From Comamonadaceae bacterium G21597-S1 (GTDB taxonomy: Bacteria > Pseudomonadota > Gammaproteobacteria > Burkholderiales > Burkholderiaceae_C), in NCBI GenBank assembly GCA_027214345.1, contig JAPWHR010000002.1:124001-188000 (forward strand): 64,000 nt of DNA. The letters run 5' to 3'. The notes beneath the pieces were generated by a model, which was given only the letters and a program-made list of their open reading frames with translations, was not told the DNA's origin and made no database searches. A program made the position numbers and the translations under genes. The stretch's first letter is position 1, and each line of letters starts with the position of its first letter. Shown here piece after piece: positions 16,942 to 25,801 of this stretch.

Positions 16942-17925
16942 ATGCCCATCCGTCGTACCCTTCTCGCGGCCTCCCTGGCCGTCGCCACCACCCTGGCCAT
17001 GACCCCGCTTGCCAGCGTCGCGCAAGGCGCCTGGCCGAACAAGCCGGTGCGCATCATCGTGCCCTTCCCGGCCGGTGGCAGCACCGACGTCATCGCGCGC
17101 CAGCTCGCGCAGCACCTGGGCAATTCGCTGGGCCAGCAGTTCGTCGTCGAGAACAAGGCCGGCGCCGGCGGCAACATCGGCACCGACGCCATGGCCAAGG
17201 CGGCGCCGGATGGCTATACGATCGGCCTGTCCACCTCGGGGCCGCTGGCGAACAACAAGTCGCTGTACAAGGACATGCCGTACGACTCCGACAAGGACCT
17301 GTCGCCGATCGCACTGGTCGGCGAGATCCCGCTGGTGATCGTATCCAATCCACAGGTCAAGGCCGCCAACCTGAAGGAGTTCCTCGCGCTGGCCAAGGCC
17401 GATGCCAAGGCGATTTCGGTGGGTCATCCCGGCAACGGCACCATCGGCCACCTGGCGCTCGAAGCCCTCAAGTCCAGCGCTGGCGTGGAGATGCAGTCGG
17501 TGCCCTACAAGGGCGACACGCCGGCCATGACCGACCTGCTGGGCGGCAGCATCCAGGCCATCTCGGCCCCGGTCACCGCATTCATTCCCAACATCCAGAG
17601 CAACAAGCTGGTGGCGCTGGCCGTGACGTCGAAGAAGCGATTCCCCGGCCTGCCGAACGTGGCGACCGCACAGGAAATGGGTGTCAACCTGGAAGCCACG
17701 GTCTGGTTCGCCATCGTCGGGCCGGTCGGCATGCCCAAGCCCATCGTCGAGCGTCTGAACCAGGAAATCAACAACTACACCAGCTCGCCAGAAGGCAGCG
17801 CCAAGCTGGCCCAGTTCGGCATGGTCAATGTCAAGGGCGGACCCGACCTGCTCGGTACGCTGATGACCGCCGAAGCCGCCAAGTGGAAAAAAGTGGTCGA
17901 GGCGGCCAAGGTCACCATCAACTGA
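16942..17925 (+). CDS. Bug-family (TctC) periplasmic solute-binding protein
   Basis: 327-aa secreted binding protein with a Sec signal (about residues 1-28, cleavage after VAQ or SVA). The Bug family landmarks are WPNKPVRIIVPFPAGGSTDVIAR, VVENKAGAGGNIGTDAMAKAAPDGYT and VWFAIVGPVGMPKPIVERLN. These proteins bind small carboxylates or related acids, sometimes for tripartite tricarboxylate transporters. No TctA/TctB membrane genes are nearby, as is usual for orphan Bug genes of Burkholderiales. Shine-Dalgarno TAGGAGA precedes ATG 16942, 8 bases after the beta subunit. It probably supplies the substrate of the surrounding enzymes. Confidence 0.93.
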   Translation: MPIRRTLLAASLAVATTLAMTPLASVAQGAWPNKPVRIIVPFPAGGSTDVIARQLAQHLGNSLGQQFVVENKAGAGGNIGTDAMAKAAPDGYTIGLSTSGPLANNKSLYKDMPYDSDKDLSPIALVGEIPLVIVSNPQVKAANLKEFLALAKADAKAISVGHPGNGTIGHLALEALKSSAGVEMQSVPYKGDTPAMTDLLGGSIQAISAPVTAFIPNIQSNKLVALAVTSKKRFPGLPNVATAQEMGVNLEATVWFAIVGPVGMPKPIVERLNQEINNYTSSPEGSAKLAQFGMVNVKGGPDLLGTLMTAEAAKWKKVVEAAKVTIN

Positions 17926-17975
17926 ACGTCCGGCTTCGCCTCGCCGCTCCATCCCTCCCCTCACCCGTCGCATCC

Positions 17976-18953
17976 ATGAACCAGAACGCCTCTTCCGCCT
18001 CCACCAGCAAGCCGCTGCTGTTCGACTCCCACGCCCACCTGGTCGCGGACGACCAGCAACGTTATCCGCGCAACCCGATGCAACGTGCGGCCAACGCCCC
18101 GTACCGGGCACCGGGCGTGATCGGCAAACCGGGTGGACACCATGGCCCCAACCCGATCAACGAGGTCCCGGACGCCGCGCGCGTGTTGCGCTGGATGCAG
18201 GAGCAGAACGTGGACGGCATCGTCGCGGTGCAAAAACGCATGATCTACCGCTACGACAACAGCTACATCCTGGACTCGTCGGACCAATACCCCGACCTGT
18301 TCAGCGCGGTGGTCATACTGGATGCGCAAGACCCGGCCACGCCCGACCAGGTGCGCGGCATGATCCGCGATCACGGCCTGGCCGGCGTGCGCCTGTTCGG
18401 CGGCCGCGAGAGCGACGGCAGCATGCCCTGGCTCAATTCGCCGCAAGCGCTCAAGACCTGGGACGTGGCCCAGGAGGCCGGCCTGGTGATGGACCTCGAG
18501 GTGCTGGCCACGGGCGGCGGCGGCCCTTCGATTCCCACCATCATCGCGCTGGCCCGGCAATACCCCGATATCCGGCTCGTGCTCGACCACCTGCTCGAAC
18601 CGGAAATGGAGGAAGGCGCGGACTTCGGCCTGGATGCCCGCTACGAGACACTGGCGGCGGAGAAGAACATCTTCTTCAAGTTCACATCGATCAACCTGGA
18701 CATCTGCCGCGAAGCTGGCATCCCCGCCGACAAGGTGCTGCGCCGTGCGGTCGACCTGTACGGAGCGGACCGCATCATGTGGGGTTCGGACATCGGCACG
18801 TCCTCGGGTACCTATGCCGACATGGTGCAGCGCCTGTTCGCGGCCGCCGAACTGCTGACGCCCCAGGAGCGCGCAGCCGTGTTCCACGACACCGGCAAAC
18901 GCGTCTTCGTCAAGGGCGGCACGCGCAAGCCGGCCACGGGCGCCAGAACGTGA
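17976..18953 (+). CDS. Amidohydrolase-2 family metal hydrolase
   Basis: 325-aa TIM-barrel hydrolase of the amidohydrolase-2 type, which contains lactonases, hydratases and decarboxylases of aromatic degradation. The metal-binding FDSHAHLVAD (about residues 16-25) opens the barrel. RLVLDHLLEP supplies a further His, and the C-terminal MWGSDIG carries the conserved catalytic Asp. The sequence resembles 2-pyrone-4,6-dicarboxylate lactonase-like proteins, but specificity cannot be read. It shares a 4-base overlap (GTGA) with the next gene and sits in the catabolic operon. Confidence 0.85.
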   Translation: MNQNASSASTSKPLLFDSHAHLVADDQQRYPRNPMQRAANAPYRAPGVIGKPGGHHGPNPINEVPDAARVLRWMQEQNVDGIVAVQKRMIYRYDNSYILDSSDQYPDLFSAVVILDAQDPATPDQVRGMIRDHGLAGVRLFGGRESDGSMPWLNSPQALKTWDVAQEAGLVMDLEVLATGGGGPSIPTIIALARQYPDIRLVLDHLLEPEMEEGADFGLDARYETLAAEKNIFFKFTSINLDICREAGIPADKVLRRAVDLYGADRIMWGSDIGTSSGTYADMVQRLFAAAELLTPQERAAVFHDTGKRVFVKGGTRKPATGART

Positions 18954-19597
18954 GCGAACGCTTCACCACCATCACGGCCGACGGCATGGATACCGCCACG
19001 GCCTACCGGCTGCTGTGCGGCGTGGTGGTGCCACGCCCGATCGCGTGGATCACCACCCTGGGTGCGGATGGCGTTGTGAATGCGGCACCGTTCAGCTCGT
19101 ACAACTATGTTGCGCACAGCCCGCCGATGCTGGCCGTCAACATCGGTTCGCGCAACGGCACGCTGAAGGACACCGCGCGCAACATCGTGCTCAGTGGCGA
19201 GTTCGTCGTCAACGTGGCGACCGAGTCCAACATGGAGTTGATGCACCAGACCTCGGCCGAGTTCGCGTCCGACACCAGCGAGGCACAGGCCCTGGATATC
19301 GCGCTGCTGCCCAGCACCGTGGTGCGCCCGCCGCGCATTGCCATCTCGCCGGTCCAGATGGAGTGCAAACTGCACCAGGCCGTGCAACTGGGCCGACTCA
19401 ACACCTTGTACATCGGCGAAGTCGTCGCATTCCACTTGTCCGACGCGGTCTACGACGGTCGCCATGTCGACAGCACCCGCCTGCGCCCGATCGCCCGCCT
19501 GGGCGGACCGCACTATGCCGCGCTGGGTGAAATATTCACCCGTCCCATACTGCAGACGCCACCCGCGTCGGTCGCCAACGCGGGCACAGAATCATGA
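18950..19597 (+). CDS. Flavin reductase-like FMN-binding protein
   Basis: 215-aa protein of the flavin-reductase-like split-barrel family (DIM6/NtaB type). It shows VVPRPIAWITTLGADGVVNAAPFSSYNYVAHSPPMLAVNIG, the FMN-binding face, and later SPVQMECKLHQAV. Such proteins reduce FMN for a monooxygenase or act as stand-alone FMN enzymes. Start taken as GTG 18950, overlapping the amidohydrolase stop by GTGA; an ATG 36 bases further in (18986, MDTATAYR) is an alternative. A partner monooxygenase is not encoded nearby. Confidence 0.82.
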   Translation: MSERFTTITADGMDTATAYRLLCGVVVPRPIAWITTLGADGVVNAAPFSSYNYVAHSPPMLAVNIGSRNGTLKDTARNIVLSGEFVVNVATESNMELMHQTSAEFASDTSEAQALDIALLPSTVVRPPRIAISPVQMECKLHQAVQLGRLNTLYIGEVVAFHLSDAVYDGRHVDSTRLRPIARLGGPHYAALGEIFTRPILQTPPASVANAGTES

Positions 19598-20343
19598 ACC
19601 AAGGCCGCAAACTGCAACGCCGGCCCGACCGCTACCAGGTCGGAACCTTCGTCAAGACGGCGTCGCCGCACGTAATCGAGATCCTGGGTGGCAGCGGCCT
19701 GGATTTCGCCGTGCTGGATGCCGAACATGCGCCGCTCGACCGCGCCATGCTCGACCTGATGATGCTGGCCGGCCGCGCCGCCGACCTGCCGCTGCTGGTG
19801 CGTATTCCCGACAGCCTGCCGGCGAGCTTCCTGTCTGTGCTGGACATGGGTGCGGCCGGCGTGCTCGTGCCCCACGTGGACACCGTCGATCAAGCTGCGG
19901 CGGCCGTCGGCAACGCCCGTTTCCGCGGCGGCAATCGCGGCTACTCCAGTTCCCCGCGTTTCGCCGGTTATGGAAGCCTGGGCATGGCAAAAGCCTTGAC
20001 GGCCGGCGACCAGGCCGTGGTGATCTGCCAGATCGAGAGTCCGCAAGCGGTGACCCACGCGGCGGCCATTGCGGCGCTGCCCGGTGTCGACGGCCTGTTC
20101 ATCGGCCGCGCCGACCTGGCGCTGGCCATGGGCCTGGAAGACGCCAAGCATCCGGACGTCATCGCCGCCGCCGACAGCAGCATCGCCGCCGCGCTGGCGG
20201 CCGGCAAACTGGCGGGTGTATTCGCCGGCACGCCGCAGGAACGAGACCGCTACGCCGCCCAGGGCGTGAACTGGTTCGTCATGGGATCCGACCAGTCGCT
20301 GCTGCGCCAGGGCGCCGCCGCGATGGCCCACCCCGCACGCTGA
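19594..20343 (+). CDS. HpcH/HpaI-family aldolase
   Basis: 249-aa class II aldolase of the HpcH/HpaI type, which splits 4-hydroxy-2-oxo acids into pyruvate and an aldehyde or acid. Family marks are VGTFVKTASPHVIEILGGSGLDFAVLDAEHAPLD, metal-binding QIESPQAV and GVDGLFIGRADLALAMG. Length matches stand-alone aldolases. It overlaps the flavin-reductase gene by ATGA. With the hydratase pair and the amidohydrolase it outlines a hydration, hydrolysis and aldol-cleavage sequence of the kind ending aromatic or dicarboxylate pathways. Confidence 0.88.
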   Translation: MNQGRKLQRRPDRYQVGTFVKTASPHVIEILGGSGLDFAVLDAEHAPLDRAMLDLMMLAGRAADLPLLVRIPDSLPASFLSVLDMGAAGVLVPHVDTVDQAAAAVGNARFRGGNRGYSSSPRFAGYGSLGMAKALTAGDQAVVICQIESPQAVTHAAAIAALPGVDGLFIGRADLALAMGLEDAKHPDVIAAADSSIAAALAAGKLAGVFAGTPQERDRYAAQGVNWFVMGSDQSLLRQGAAAMAHPAR

Positions 20344-20378
20344 ACCCCAACCAACCCCATCCGCAAAAGGTACACCCC

Positions 20379-21224
20379 ATGACGACCCAGGCCACCGTTG
20401 CCAGTGCAGCACGGCACTATGGCACCCCGCCCCAGATCAGCGCCGAAGGCGAACAGACATGGATCACCCGCGGCGCCAACTTCGTGGTCTGTGTGTCGCA
20501 TCTCAAAGCCGGCGCCGTCCTGGCCCGGCCGGCACAGGACGACGAATACATGGTGCTGCTGGCAGACGCCGCCGCGCGTATCGATGCCGGCGACCACCAC
20601 TGCGACGCCGCGGCGCAGACCTTGACCATCGTGCCGCCGGGTACCAGTCGCATCACGGCCCGGGCCGACGGTCTGGTGGTGCGGGTTTTCTCCCACAAGG
20701 CCGTCGACCTGGCGTCGATGGCCGGCAATGCGCAGGTATACGCAGCCGGTGCACCCGAGGTCGCGCCGCTGGAACCATGGCCAGACCCGGCCAATGGCTT
20801 CGCGTTGCGCAATTACGTATTGGCCGAGCACACCAAGCCCGACACCAACATGCGCATCTTCCGCAGCACCAACCTGATGCTCAACATCATGACGCCGCGT
20901 ATGGTCGCGCGTGACGTGCACAAGCTCAGCCCGCATGTGCATGCGGACTTCGAACAGGGATCCTTGGCCCTCAGCGGCGAATGGGTGCATCATCTACGCC
21001 ATCCGTGGACGGCCGACATGACGACCTGGCGCGACGACGAACACATCCACATCGGCAGCCCGTCGTTGACCGTGATCCCGCCCAAGGTGATACACACCAG
21101 CAACAATGTCAACGACGGTGGCGCATGGCTGGTCGATGTGTTTGCGCCGCCGCGGTTTGACTTCTCCAAGGTGCCGGGCAAGGTCGCCAACGCCGACGAC
21201 TATCCGATGCCGGCGACGCACTGA
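20379..21224 (+). CDS. Bicupin-like protein of the catabolic cluster
   Basis: 281-aa protein that appears to hold two cupin folds. The C-terminal half has a plausible metal site: PHVHADFEQGSLALSGEW (two His and a Glu), DDEHIHIGSPS and PPKVIHTSN. The N-terminal half lacks an equivalent His set (HLKAGAVLARPAQDDEYMVLLAD). Cupins of this kind act as dioxygenases, isomerases or sugar-acid enzymes; the reaction here is not known. It is the last gene of the operon, 35 bases after the aldolase, and converges on the IclR-type regulator. Confidence 0.7.
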   Translation: MTTQATVASAARHYGTPPQISAEGEQTWITRGANFVVCVSHLKAGAVLARPAQDDEYMVLLADAAARIDAGDHHCDAAAQTLTIVPPGTSRITARADGLVVRVFSHKAVDLASMAGNAQVYAAGAPEVAPLEPWPDPANGFALRNYVLAEHTKPDTNMRIFRSTNLMLNIMTPRMVARDVHKLSPHVHADFEQGSLALSGEWVHHLRHPWTADMTTWRDDEHIHIGSPSLTVIPPKVIHTSNNVNDGGAWLVDVFAPPRFDFSKVPGKVANADDYPMPATH

Positions 21225-21287
21225 CATCACGGCGGGCGCGCGGTTCGGGTCGGGCCAAGCAGGTCGCGCCGCGATAGCCACCGGCCA

Positions 21288-22184
21288 TCAGGTGTCCGCG
21301 GTATCGTCCGGTGATCCGGCCGCCCGCTTGCGCAGTCCGGCCCGGCTCTTGCGACGAAGGGCCTTGGCGGCGACTCGCGATGCCGCGGGTGACGCGCCGA
21401 CGCCCATCGCGTTCAGCCGCGACTCGATATTGCGGGCGGCTTCCTGCATGCGCGGCAGGTAGATGGACACTGCGGCGTCCGTGTCCATCGCCGACGAAAA
21501 CCACGTCAATCCGATCGCGGCCATGACATGTCCGTTCTCGAACACCGGCACCGCCAATGTATTGGACACCGGCCGCACGTCCTTGCTGCGCAAGGCATAT
21601 CCCTGCGCACGCGTTTGCTCCAGCATGGCATGCAGCGCCGCCGCGTCGTGGACCGGTTGGTCTTCCGCATGCGTGGATTGGCGCAGGGACTGGACGATCA
21701 TCCGGCATTCGTCTGGCGGACAGAATGCCAGGTACGCGCGTCCCAGGGCACGGCTGACCAGAGACAGGCGCATGTTCAGGCTCGAATGCAGCAAGGACAG
21801 CGGCGATTGCGAAATGGTGCTGTAACGCACGATGACGGCATCCCCATCGAACACGGCAAGGGCCACCGGCCACTTCACCGCAGCGGTGATGGCATCCACC
21901 ACGCTTGCCGCCGCCTCGATGATGCGCGGCTCGCTGTGGTAGCCGCAGGACAACGCCAGCACCCCGGAGGTCACATAGTAGGCGCCGTATTGCGGCGCGT
22001 GCCTGACCAGGCCCTTGCCGATCAGCGTCTGCAGCAACCGCACCAGCGAAGGGCGCGGCAAACCCGTGGCGCGGTGCAGCTCATCGAGCGTCGTGACCGG
22101 CTGGCGGTTGAGGCATTGCAGCAGTTCGATGACACGTTCGACGGAGCGAACGGGTGGATAGGATGCCATGAGATGCGTGGGCAA
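21288..22184 (-). CDS. IclR-family transcriptional regulator
   Basis: 298-aa regulator. An N-terminal winged helix-turn-helix (TTLDELHRATGLPRPSLVRLLQTLIGKGLV, about residues 30-60) is followed by an effector domain with the IclR pattern LSLVSRALGRAYLAF, QGYALRSKDVRPVSNTLAVPVF and ENGHVMAAIGLTW. A basic tail of about 40 residues (RRKSRAGLRKR) is longer than usual. The start could be 22184 or the ATG at 22169 (MASYPPVRS). It faces the end of the fumarase-like operon and is divergent from the ggpPS-type operon, so it could control either or both. Confidence 0.88.
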   Translation of the reverse strand: MPTHLMASYPPVRSVERVIELLQCLNRQPVTTLDELHRATGLPRPSLVRLLQTLIGKGLVRHAPQYGAYYVTSGVLALSCGYHSEPRIIEAAASVVDAITAAVKWPVALAVFDGDAVIVRYSTISQSPLSLLHSSLNMRLSLVSRALGRAYLAFCPPDECRMIVQSLRQSTHAEDQPVHDAAALHAMLEQTRAQGYALRSKDVRPVSNTLAVPVFENGHVMAAIGLTWFSSAMDTDAAVSIYLPRMQEAARNIESRLNAMGVGASPAASRVAAKALRRKSRAGLRKRAAGSPDDTADT

Positions 22185-22369
22185 TAAGCGTCGCGCCGGA
22201 CACGCGCCAGGACTCGCGCAAGAACGACCGGGTTGGCCGGCGAATTATGTCCCAGCACCAGCGGCTCCACGCTGGCCGGTCGATGTCCGGGCCAGAAGAG
22301 CCTGCCTGTCCGTATCGGACGGGTGATTCCCTTCCCGACAGACGCGGCCATGCCCCGTCTGCCAGTCCG

Positions 22370-22385
22370 TGCTACATTTGTAGCA
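22370..22385. promoter_or_regulatory. Candidate operator palindrome
   Basis: TGCTACA and TGTAGCA form a perfect 7-bp inverted repeat around a 2-base centre. Its place in the divergent gap beside an IclR-family gene suits a dimeric regulator binding site. Regulator identity is inferred. Confidence 0.4.
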
Positions 22386-22394
22386 ATGTGATTG

Positions 22395-22414
22395 AGCTTC
22401 TCCGACGAGAAGCT
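22395..22414 (+). promoter_or_regulatory. Strong 8-bp hairpin in the operon leader
   Basis: AGCTTCTC and GAGAAGCT pair perfectly around a CGAC tetraloop. There is no T-run after it, so it is not a normal terminator. It may be a leader RNA structure or a second protein-binding palindrome 9 bases from the first. Confidence 0.4.
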
Positions 22415-22655
22415 TGTCCCTTCCACTGTCACGGCGACACCTCGGAGGGGTCACTAGGTTTCCGTATGGACCGCACGAGCCTCCGGGCTTGCTGTTGTCA
22501 TGGACTTTTTTTTGCAAGGTCCACCCAACCGCCTGATTGCATGCCTCGAGCGAGTGCTTCGCATGCGATCGCGCACGCGTGGTGGGCCGCTGATTCCAAC
22601 AAGGACATTCGCATTGGACACTGTGTATCACGCCCCACGCCCTGCCACGAAACCA

Positions 22656-24935
22656 ATGACCCACGCCACCAGCGGGCAGGCGCCCCAGCTGGTACTGGCC
22701 ACTGACCTCGACGGCACCTTGCTGGCCGGCACGCAGGAGGCGAGACGGCGCATTCGCGACCTGTTCAGCGGCGGCCTGGCGAACACACGGCTGATCTATG
22801 TCACCGGTCGCGGCGCGGAATCGGTGATTCCCCTGCTCAGCGACTCGACCTTGCCGCAACCCGACTACATCATCGCCGACGTCGGCGCCACGGTGTTGCA
22901 CGGCGACCTGCGGCCCGTGAGCCCCTTGCACCATGACATCGCGGCGGGCTGGCCGGGAACGCAGGTCATCCTGCAGCGGCTGGCCAAGTTCCCGCTGCTG
23001 CGTCGCCAGACCGTGCCGCAGGAACGGCGCTGTTCGTTCTTCGTCAGTGAAGAGGGCATCAGCGACGAACTGCGGGCCGAGGTCGAGGCGCTGGACTGCG
23101 ACCTGCTGTATTCGGCCGGGCGGTACCTCGATGTCTTGCCGCGCGGCATCAACAAGGGAAACACGCTGCGTCAACTGGCGCAGGCCGAGGGTTTCAAGCT
23201 GGATTCGATCGTCGTCGCGGGCGACACCCTGAATGACCTGTCGATGTTCGCTACCGGCTTCAAGGGCATCGTGGTCGGCAGCGCCGAACCCGAACTGGTG
23301 GACCGGGTCCGCAGGTTGCCACACGTGTTCATCGCCCAGGACGAGGGCTGCGGCGGCATTCTGGCCGGGCTGGAGCACCACGGCACGCAGATCGAAAGCA
23401 CCCCCGCGGCCCAGCGACAGATGGACGAGCGCGGCGACGCCGACCTGGTCATGGTCTACCACCGCCCGCCGTTCGACGAGGTGATCGAAGACGGGGTGCT
23501 CAGGCAGAACCGCCCCAAGAGTCCCAACGGCATCATTCCGACGCTGCTGGGGTTCTTTTCCGGGGAACGCAAGGGCTCGTGGGTGGCCTGGTCCATGCAG
23601 GACAGCCGCGCGCCCGAGGATTTCGTGCGGCATGTGCCGGTGGATATCAAGCGGTATCCCAGGCTCGAGGTCGCGCGTATCGCGCTGACCGCCGATGACG
23701 TCGACATCTTCTACAAGAAGTTCTCGAAGGAAGCGTTCTGGCCCATCATCTTTTCCTTTCCGGACAAGGCCGAATTCGACCAGGCGCACTGGGAGCGTTT
23801 CCTGGAGGTCAACCGCATCTTCGCCGAACAGACGGCGCGTGAAGCGGCGCAAGGCGCCGTGGTGTGGATCCATGACTACAACCTGTGGATGGTGCCCGCC
23901 TATCTGCGCCCGCTGCGGCCTGACCTGCGCATCGCGTTCTTTCACCACACGGCGTTTCCGTCGAGCGACATCTTCAACATCCTGCCCTGGTACCGCGAGA
24001 TCATCGGCAGCCTGCTGCAGTGCGACTACATCGGTTTCCACATTCCGCGCTACGTGCAGAATTTCGTCGATGCCGTACGTTCGTACACGCCGGTCGAGGT
24101 GCTCGAATCGGTCCCGTGCGCGCCGCGGTTCATCACCTATGGTTGCGCGCTGGGCGTCGACTCCAGCACCGCGGCCATCCGGGTGGGGTCGAGCCGCATC
24201 GCGCTGGGCGCACACCCGGTGGGCATCGACGTCGGACTGATCGAGCAGATCGTGCGCAAGCCGGCCGTGCAGAAGAAGATCGACCGCATCAAGGCACGCA
24301 TGCAGGGCGTCAAGGCCATCGTCTCGATCGAGCGGCTGGACTACGTCAAGGGCTCGCTGGAGAAGCTGCAGGCCTTCGAGCGCCTGCTCGACGAACATCC
24401 GGAACTGGTGGGCCAGGTGACACTGCTCAACATCATCACGCCGGCCGCGCCCGGCATGGAGATCTACGAAAGCCTGCGCATCGACGTCGATCGCATCGTG
24501 GGTCGCATCAACGGCCGCTTCTCGACGCTGGAGTGGACGCCGGTGAGTTATTTCTACCGCTCCTTGCCGTATGAATCGGTGATCGCCTATTACGCCGCCA
24601 GCGACGTGGCATGGATCACGCCGCTGCGCGACGGACTCAACCTGGTGGCCAAGGAATTCGTCGCCACCAAGAAAGCCACCGGATCGACCGGCGTGCTGAT
24701 CCTGTCGGAGTTCGCCGGCGCCGCCGTCGAACTGCACGGGGCCTTGCTGACCAACCCGTACGACGCCACGTCCATGTCCCGGGTGCTGCACCAGGCGCTC
24801 ACCATGGGCGACGACGAAGCCGACTACCGTTGCCAACGCATGGCCGCCATCGTGGCCGACAACGACGTGACGCGCTGGGGCGACGAGTTCATGACGGCGG
24901 TGCAGGCCACGGCCAAGCACGGCACGGAGGCATGA
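22656..24935 (+). CDS. ggpPS: HAD phosphatase / GT20 fusion: glucosylglycerol-phosphate synthase/phosphatase type
   Basis: 759-aa two-domain enzyme. Residues about 1-240 are a HAD phosphatase: nucleophile ATDLDGTL (Asp17/Asp19), Thr50 in VTGRG, Lys167 in GINKGNT, and AGDTLNDLSMF. Residues about 262-750 are a family-20 glycosyltransferase. The start VMVYHRPPFDEVI, then SPNGIIPTLLGFF...GSWVAW, WIHDYNLWMVPAYLRPL and FFHHTAFPSSDIF are closer to glucosylglycerol-phosphate synthase than to trehalose-phosphate synthase. Such fusions, known from Stenotrophomonas and Pseudomonas, join nucleotide-glucose to glycerol-3-phosphate and remove the phosphate, giving the compatible solute glucosylglycerol. 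Start ATG 22656 was chosen at the beginning of conserved sequence; it lacks a clear ribosome site. The stop overlaps the kinase start (ATGA). The true acceptor is unproven. Confidence 0.82.
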   Translation: MTHATSGQAPQLVLATDLDGTLLAGTQEARRRIRDLFSGGLANTRLIYVTGRGAESVIPLLSDSTLPQPDYIIADVGATVLHGDLRPVSPLHHDIAAGWPGTQVILQRLAKFPLLRRQTVPQERRCSFFVSEEGISDELRAEVEALDCDLLYSAGRYLDVLPRGINKGNTLRQLAQAEGFKLDSIVVAGDTLNDLSMFATGFKGIVVGSAEPELVDRVRRLPHVFIAQDEGCGGILAGLEHHGTQIESTPAAQRQMDERGDADLVMVYHRPPFDEVIEDGVLRQNRPKSPNGIIPTLLGFFSGERKGSWVAWSMQDSRAPEDFVRHVPVDIKRYPRLEVARIALTADDVDIFYKKFSKEAFWPIIFSFPDKAEFDQAHWERFLEVNRIFAEQTAREAAQGAVVWIHDYNLWMVPAYLRPLRPDLRIAFFHHTAFPSSDIFNILPWYREIIGSLLQCDYIGFHIPRYVQNFVDAVRSYTPVEVLESVPCAPRFITYGCALGVDSSTAAIRVGSSRIALGAHPVGIDVGLIEQIVRKPAVQKKIDRIKARMQGVKAIVSIERLDYVKGSLEKLQAFERLLDEHPELVGQVTLLNIITPAAPGMEIYESLRIDVDRIVGRINGRFSTLEWTPVSYFYRSLPYESVIAYYAASDVAWITPLRDGLNLVAKEFVATKKATGSTGVLILSEFAGAAVELHGALLTNPYDATSMSRVLHQALTMGDDEADYRCQRMAAIVADNDVTRWGDEFMTAVQATAKHGTEA

Positions 24936-25801
24936 CCGACCTTGTCGTCGCAGGCATGGCGTATTTCGAGGTGTTCGTGCCGCAGCACGAGCGTCCGCGC
25001 CCCGGCGAGGAGTTGTTCGTCGAGGGCATCACACTCGGCCTCGGCGGGGCGCTCAACACCGCCAGCGTCGCCGCGGCGCTGGGCCTGCGGGTGACGCTGT
25101 GCGTGCCGATGGGTGGCGGCATCGTCGACCAGGCGGTGGCGGCACTGGCAAGGCGCCTGGGCATCACGCTGGCGCCGATGGCGGCGCCGGACAATCCCGC
25201 CGTCTCGCTGGTGTTCTCGGACGCTCACGACCGCGCCTTCGTCAGCTCGGCACGGCTCGATGCATTGGCCCAGGCCCCGTCCCTGCCGGATGCGGCCTGG
25301 GTCCATGTGCCCGGCCTGGAAGAAGCCGACCGTCTCGCGTCCCAGCTCGCCGGCGCACGCCAGCGCGGCGCACGGATCTCGGTCAGCGCCAGCTGGAGTC
25401 CGCGCCATCTCGAGGGCCTGGCCTGCCGCGAGGGACAGGACTGGGACCTGCTGGTGCTCAACGAAAAAGAGGCAGGAGCCGCCTGCGGGGACGCCGCGTC
25501 CGCACCGCGGCGACTGGCGCACGCGGCGCGTTCCGTGCTGGTCACGCTGGGCCCGCACGGTGTGTTCGGCTCGCTGGACGGCACCCCGGTGCGGGCACCG
25601 GCGGTACCGGTGCAAATGGTCGACGCGACCGGTGCCGGCGATGCCTTTTGCGCCGGACTGATCGCCGGCCTGGTGCGCGGACGGGCACCCGCGGACGCCA
25701 CCCGACTCGGCACCCGTGCGGCGGCGCGCATCCTGCAACAGACCGGCGGAATCATCACGGACACCTCGGCCATGGCCGGCGTGTCGGAAGGAGGCGAATG
25801 A
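24932..25801 (+). CDS. PfkB-family sugar kinase
   Basis: 289-aa ribokinase-fold kinase. The N-terminal LGLGGALNTASVAAALGL is the substrate-side Gly motif. The C-terminal DATGAGDAFCAGLIAG is the PfkB signature with catalytic Asp237, and VTLGPHG supports ATP binding. It should phosphorylate a sugar or glycoside. Overlaps of 4 bases with both neighbours (ATGA each) imply translational coupling with the synthase and the GH4 gene. A kinase next to GH4 makes sense because most GH4 enzymes need a 6-phosphate on their substrate. Confidence 0.87.
   Translation: MTDLVVAGMAYFEVFVPQHERPRPGEELFVEGITLGLGGALNTASVAAALGLRVTLCVPMGGGIVDQAVAALARRLGITLAPMAAPDNPAVSLVFSDAHDRAFVSSARLDALAQAPSLPDAAWVHVPGLEEADRLASQLAGARQRGARISVSASWSPRHLEGLACREGQDWDLLVLNEKEAGAACGDAASAPRRLAHAARSVLVTLGPHGVFGSLDGTPVRAPAVPVQMVDATGAGDAFCAGLIAGLVRGRAPADATRLGTRAAARILQQTGGIITDTSAMAGVSEGGE

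Larger units (their letters stand above)
22185..22655. other. 471-bp divergent intergenic region
   Basis: The region separates the IclR gene from the solute/amino-sugar operon and is distinctly AT-richer than the genes. I see no gene in it. It holds two inverted repeats (22370-22385 and 22395-22414) and an A/T tract (eight T) within TGGAC...GTCCA (22500-22523). An in-frame extension of the next gene back to ATG 22500 reads as non-conserved sequence and was rejected. Confidence 0.5.

Noticed and set aside
22500-22655. N-terminal extension of the ggpPS-type protein
   Set aside because: The added 52 residues look like translated control region, contain the T-tract and inverted repeat, and lack HAD homology.
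22245-24920. 891-codon minus-strand frame opposite the ggpPS-type gene
   Set aside because: No recognisable domain, shadow composition, while the plus strand encodes a full two-domain enzyme.
22656-24935. Trehalose-phosphate synthase/phosphatase (OtsA/OtsB) fusion
   Set aside because: The HAD part is N-terminal and the GT20 motifs (YHRPPFDE, NGIIPTL, FPSSDIFN) fit the glucosylglycerol-phosphate type better; not fully excluded without a tree.
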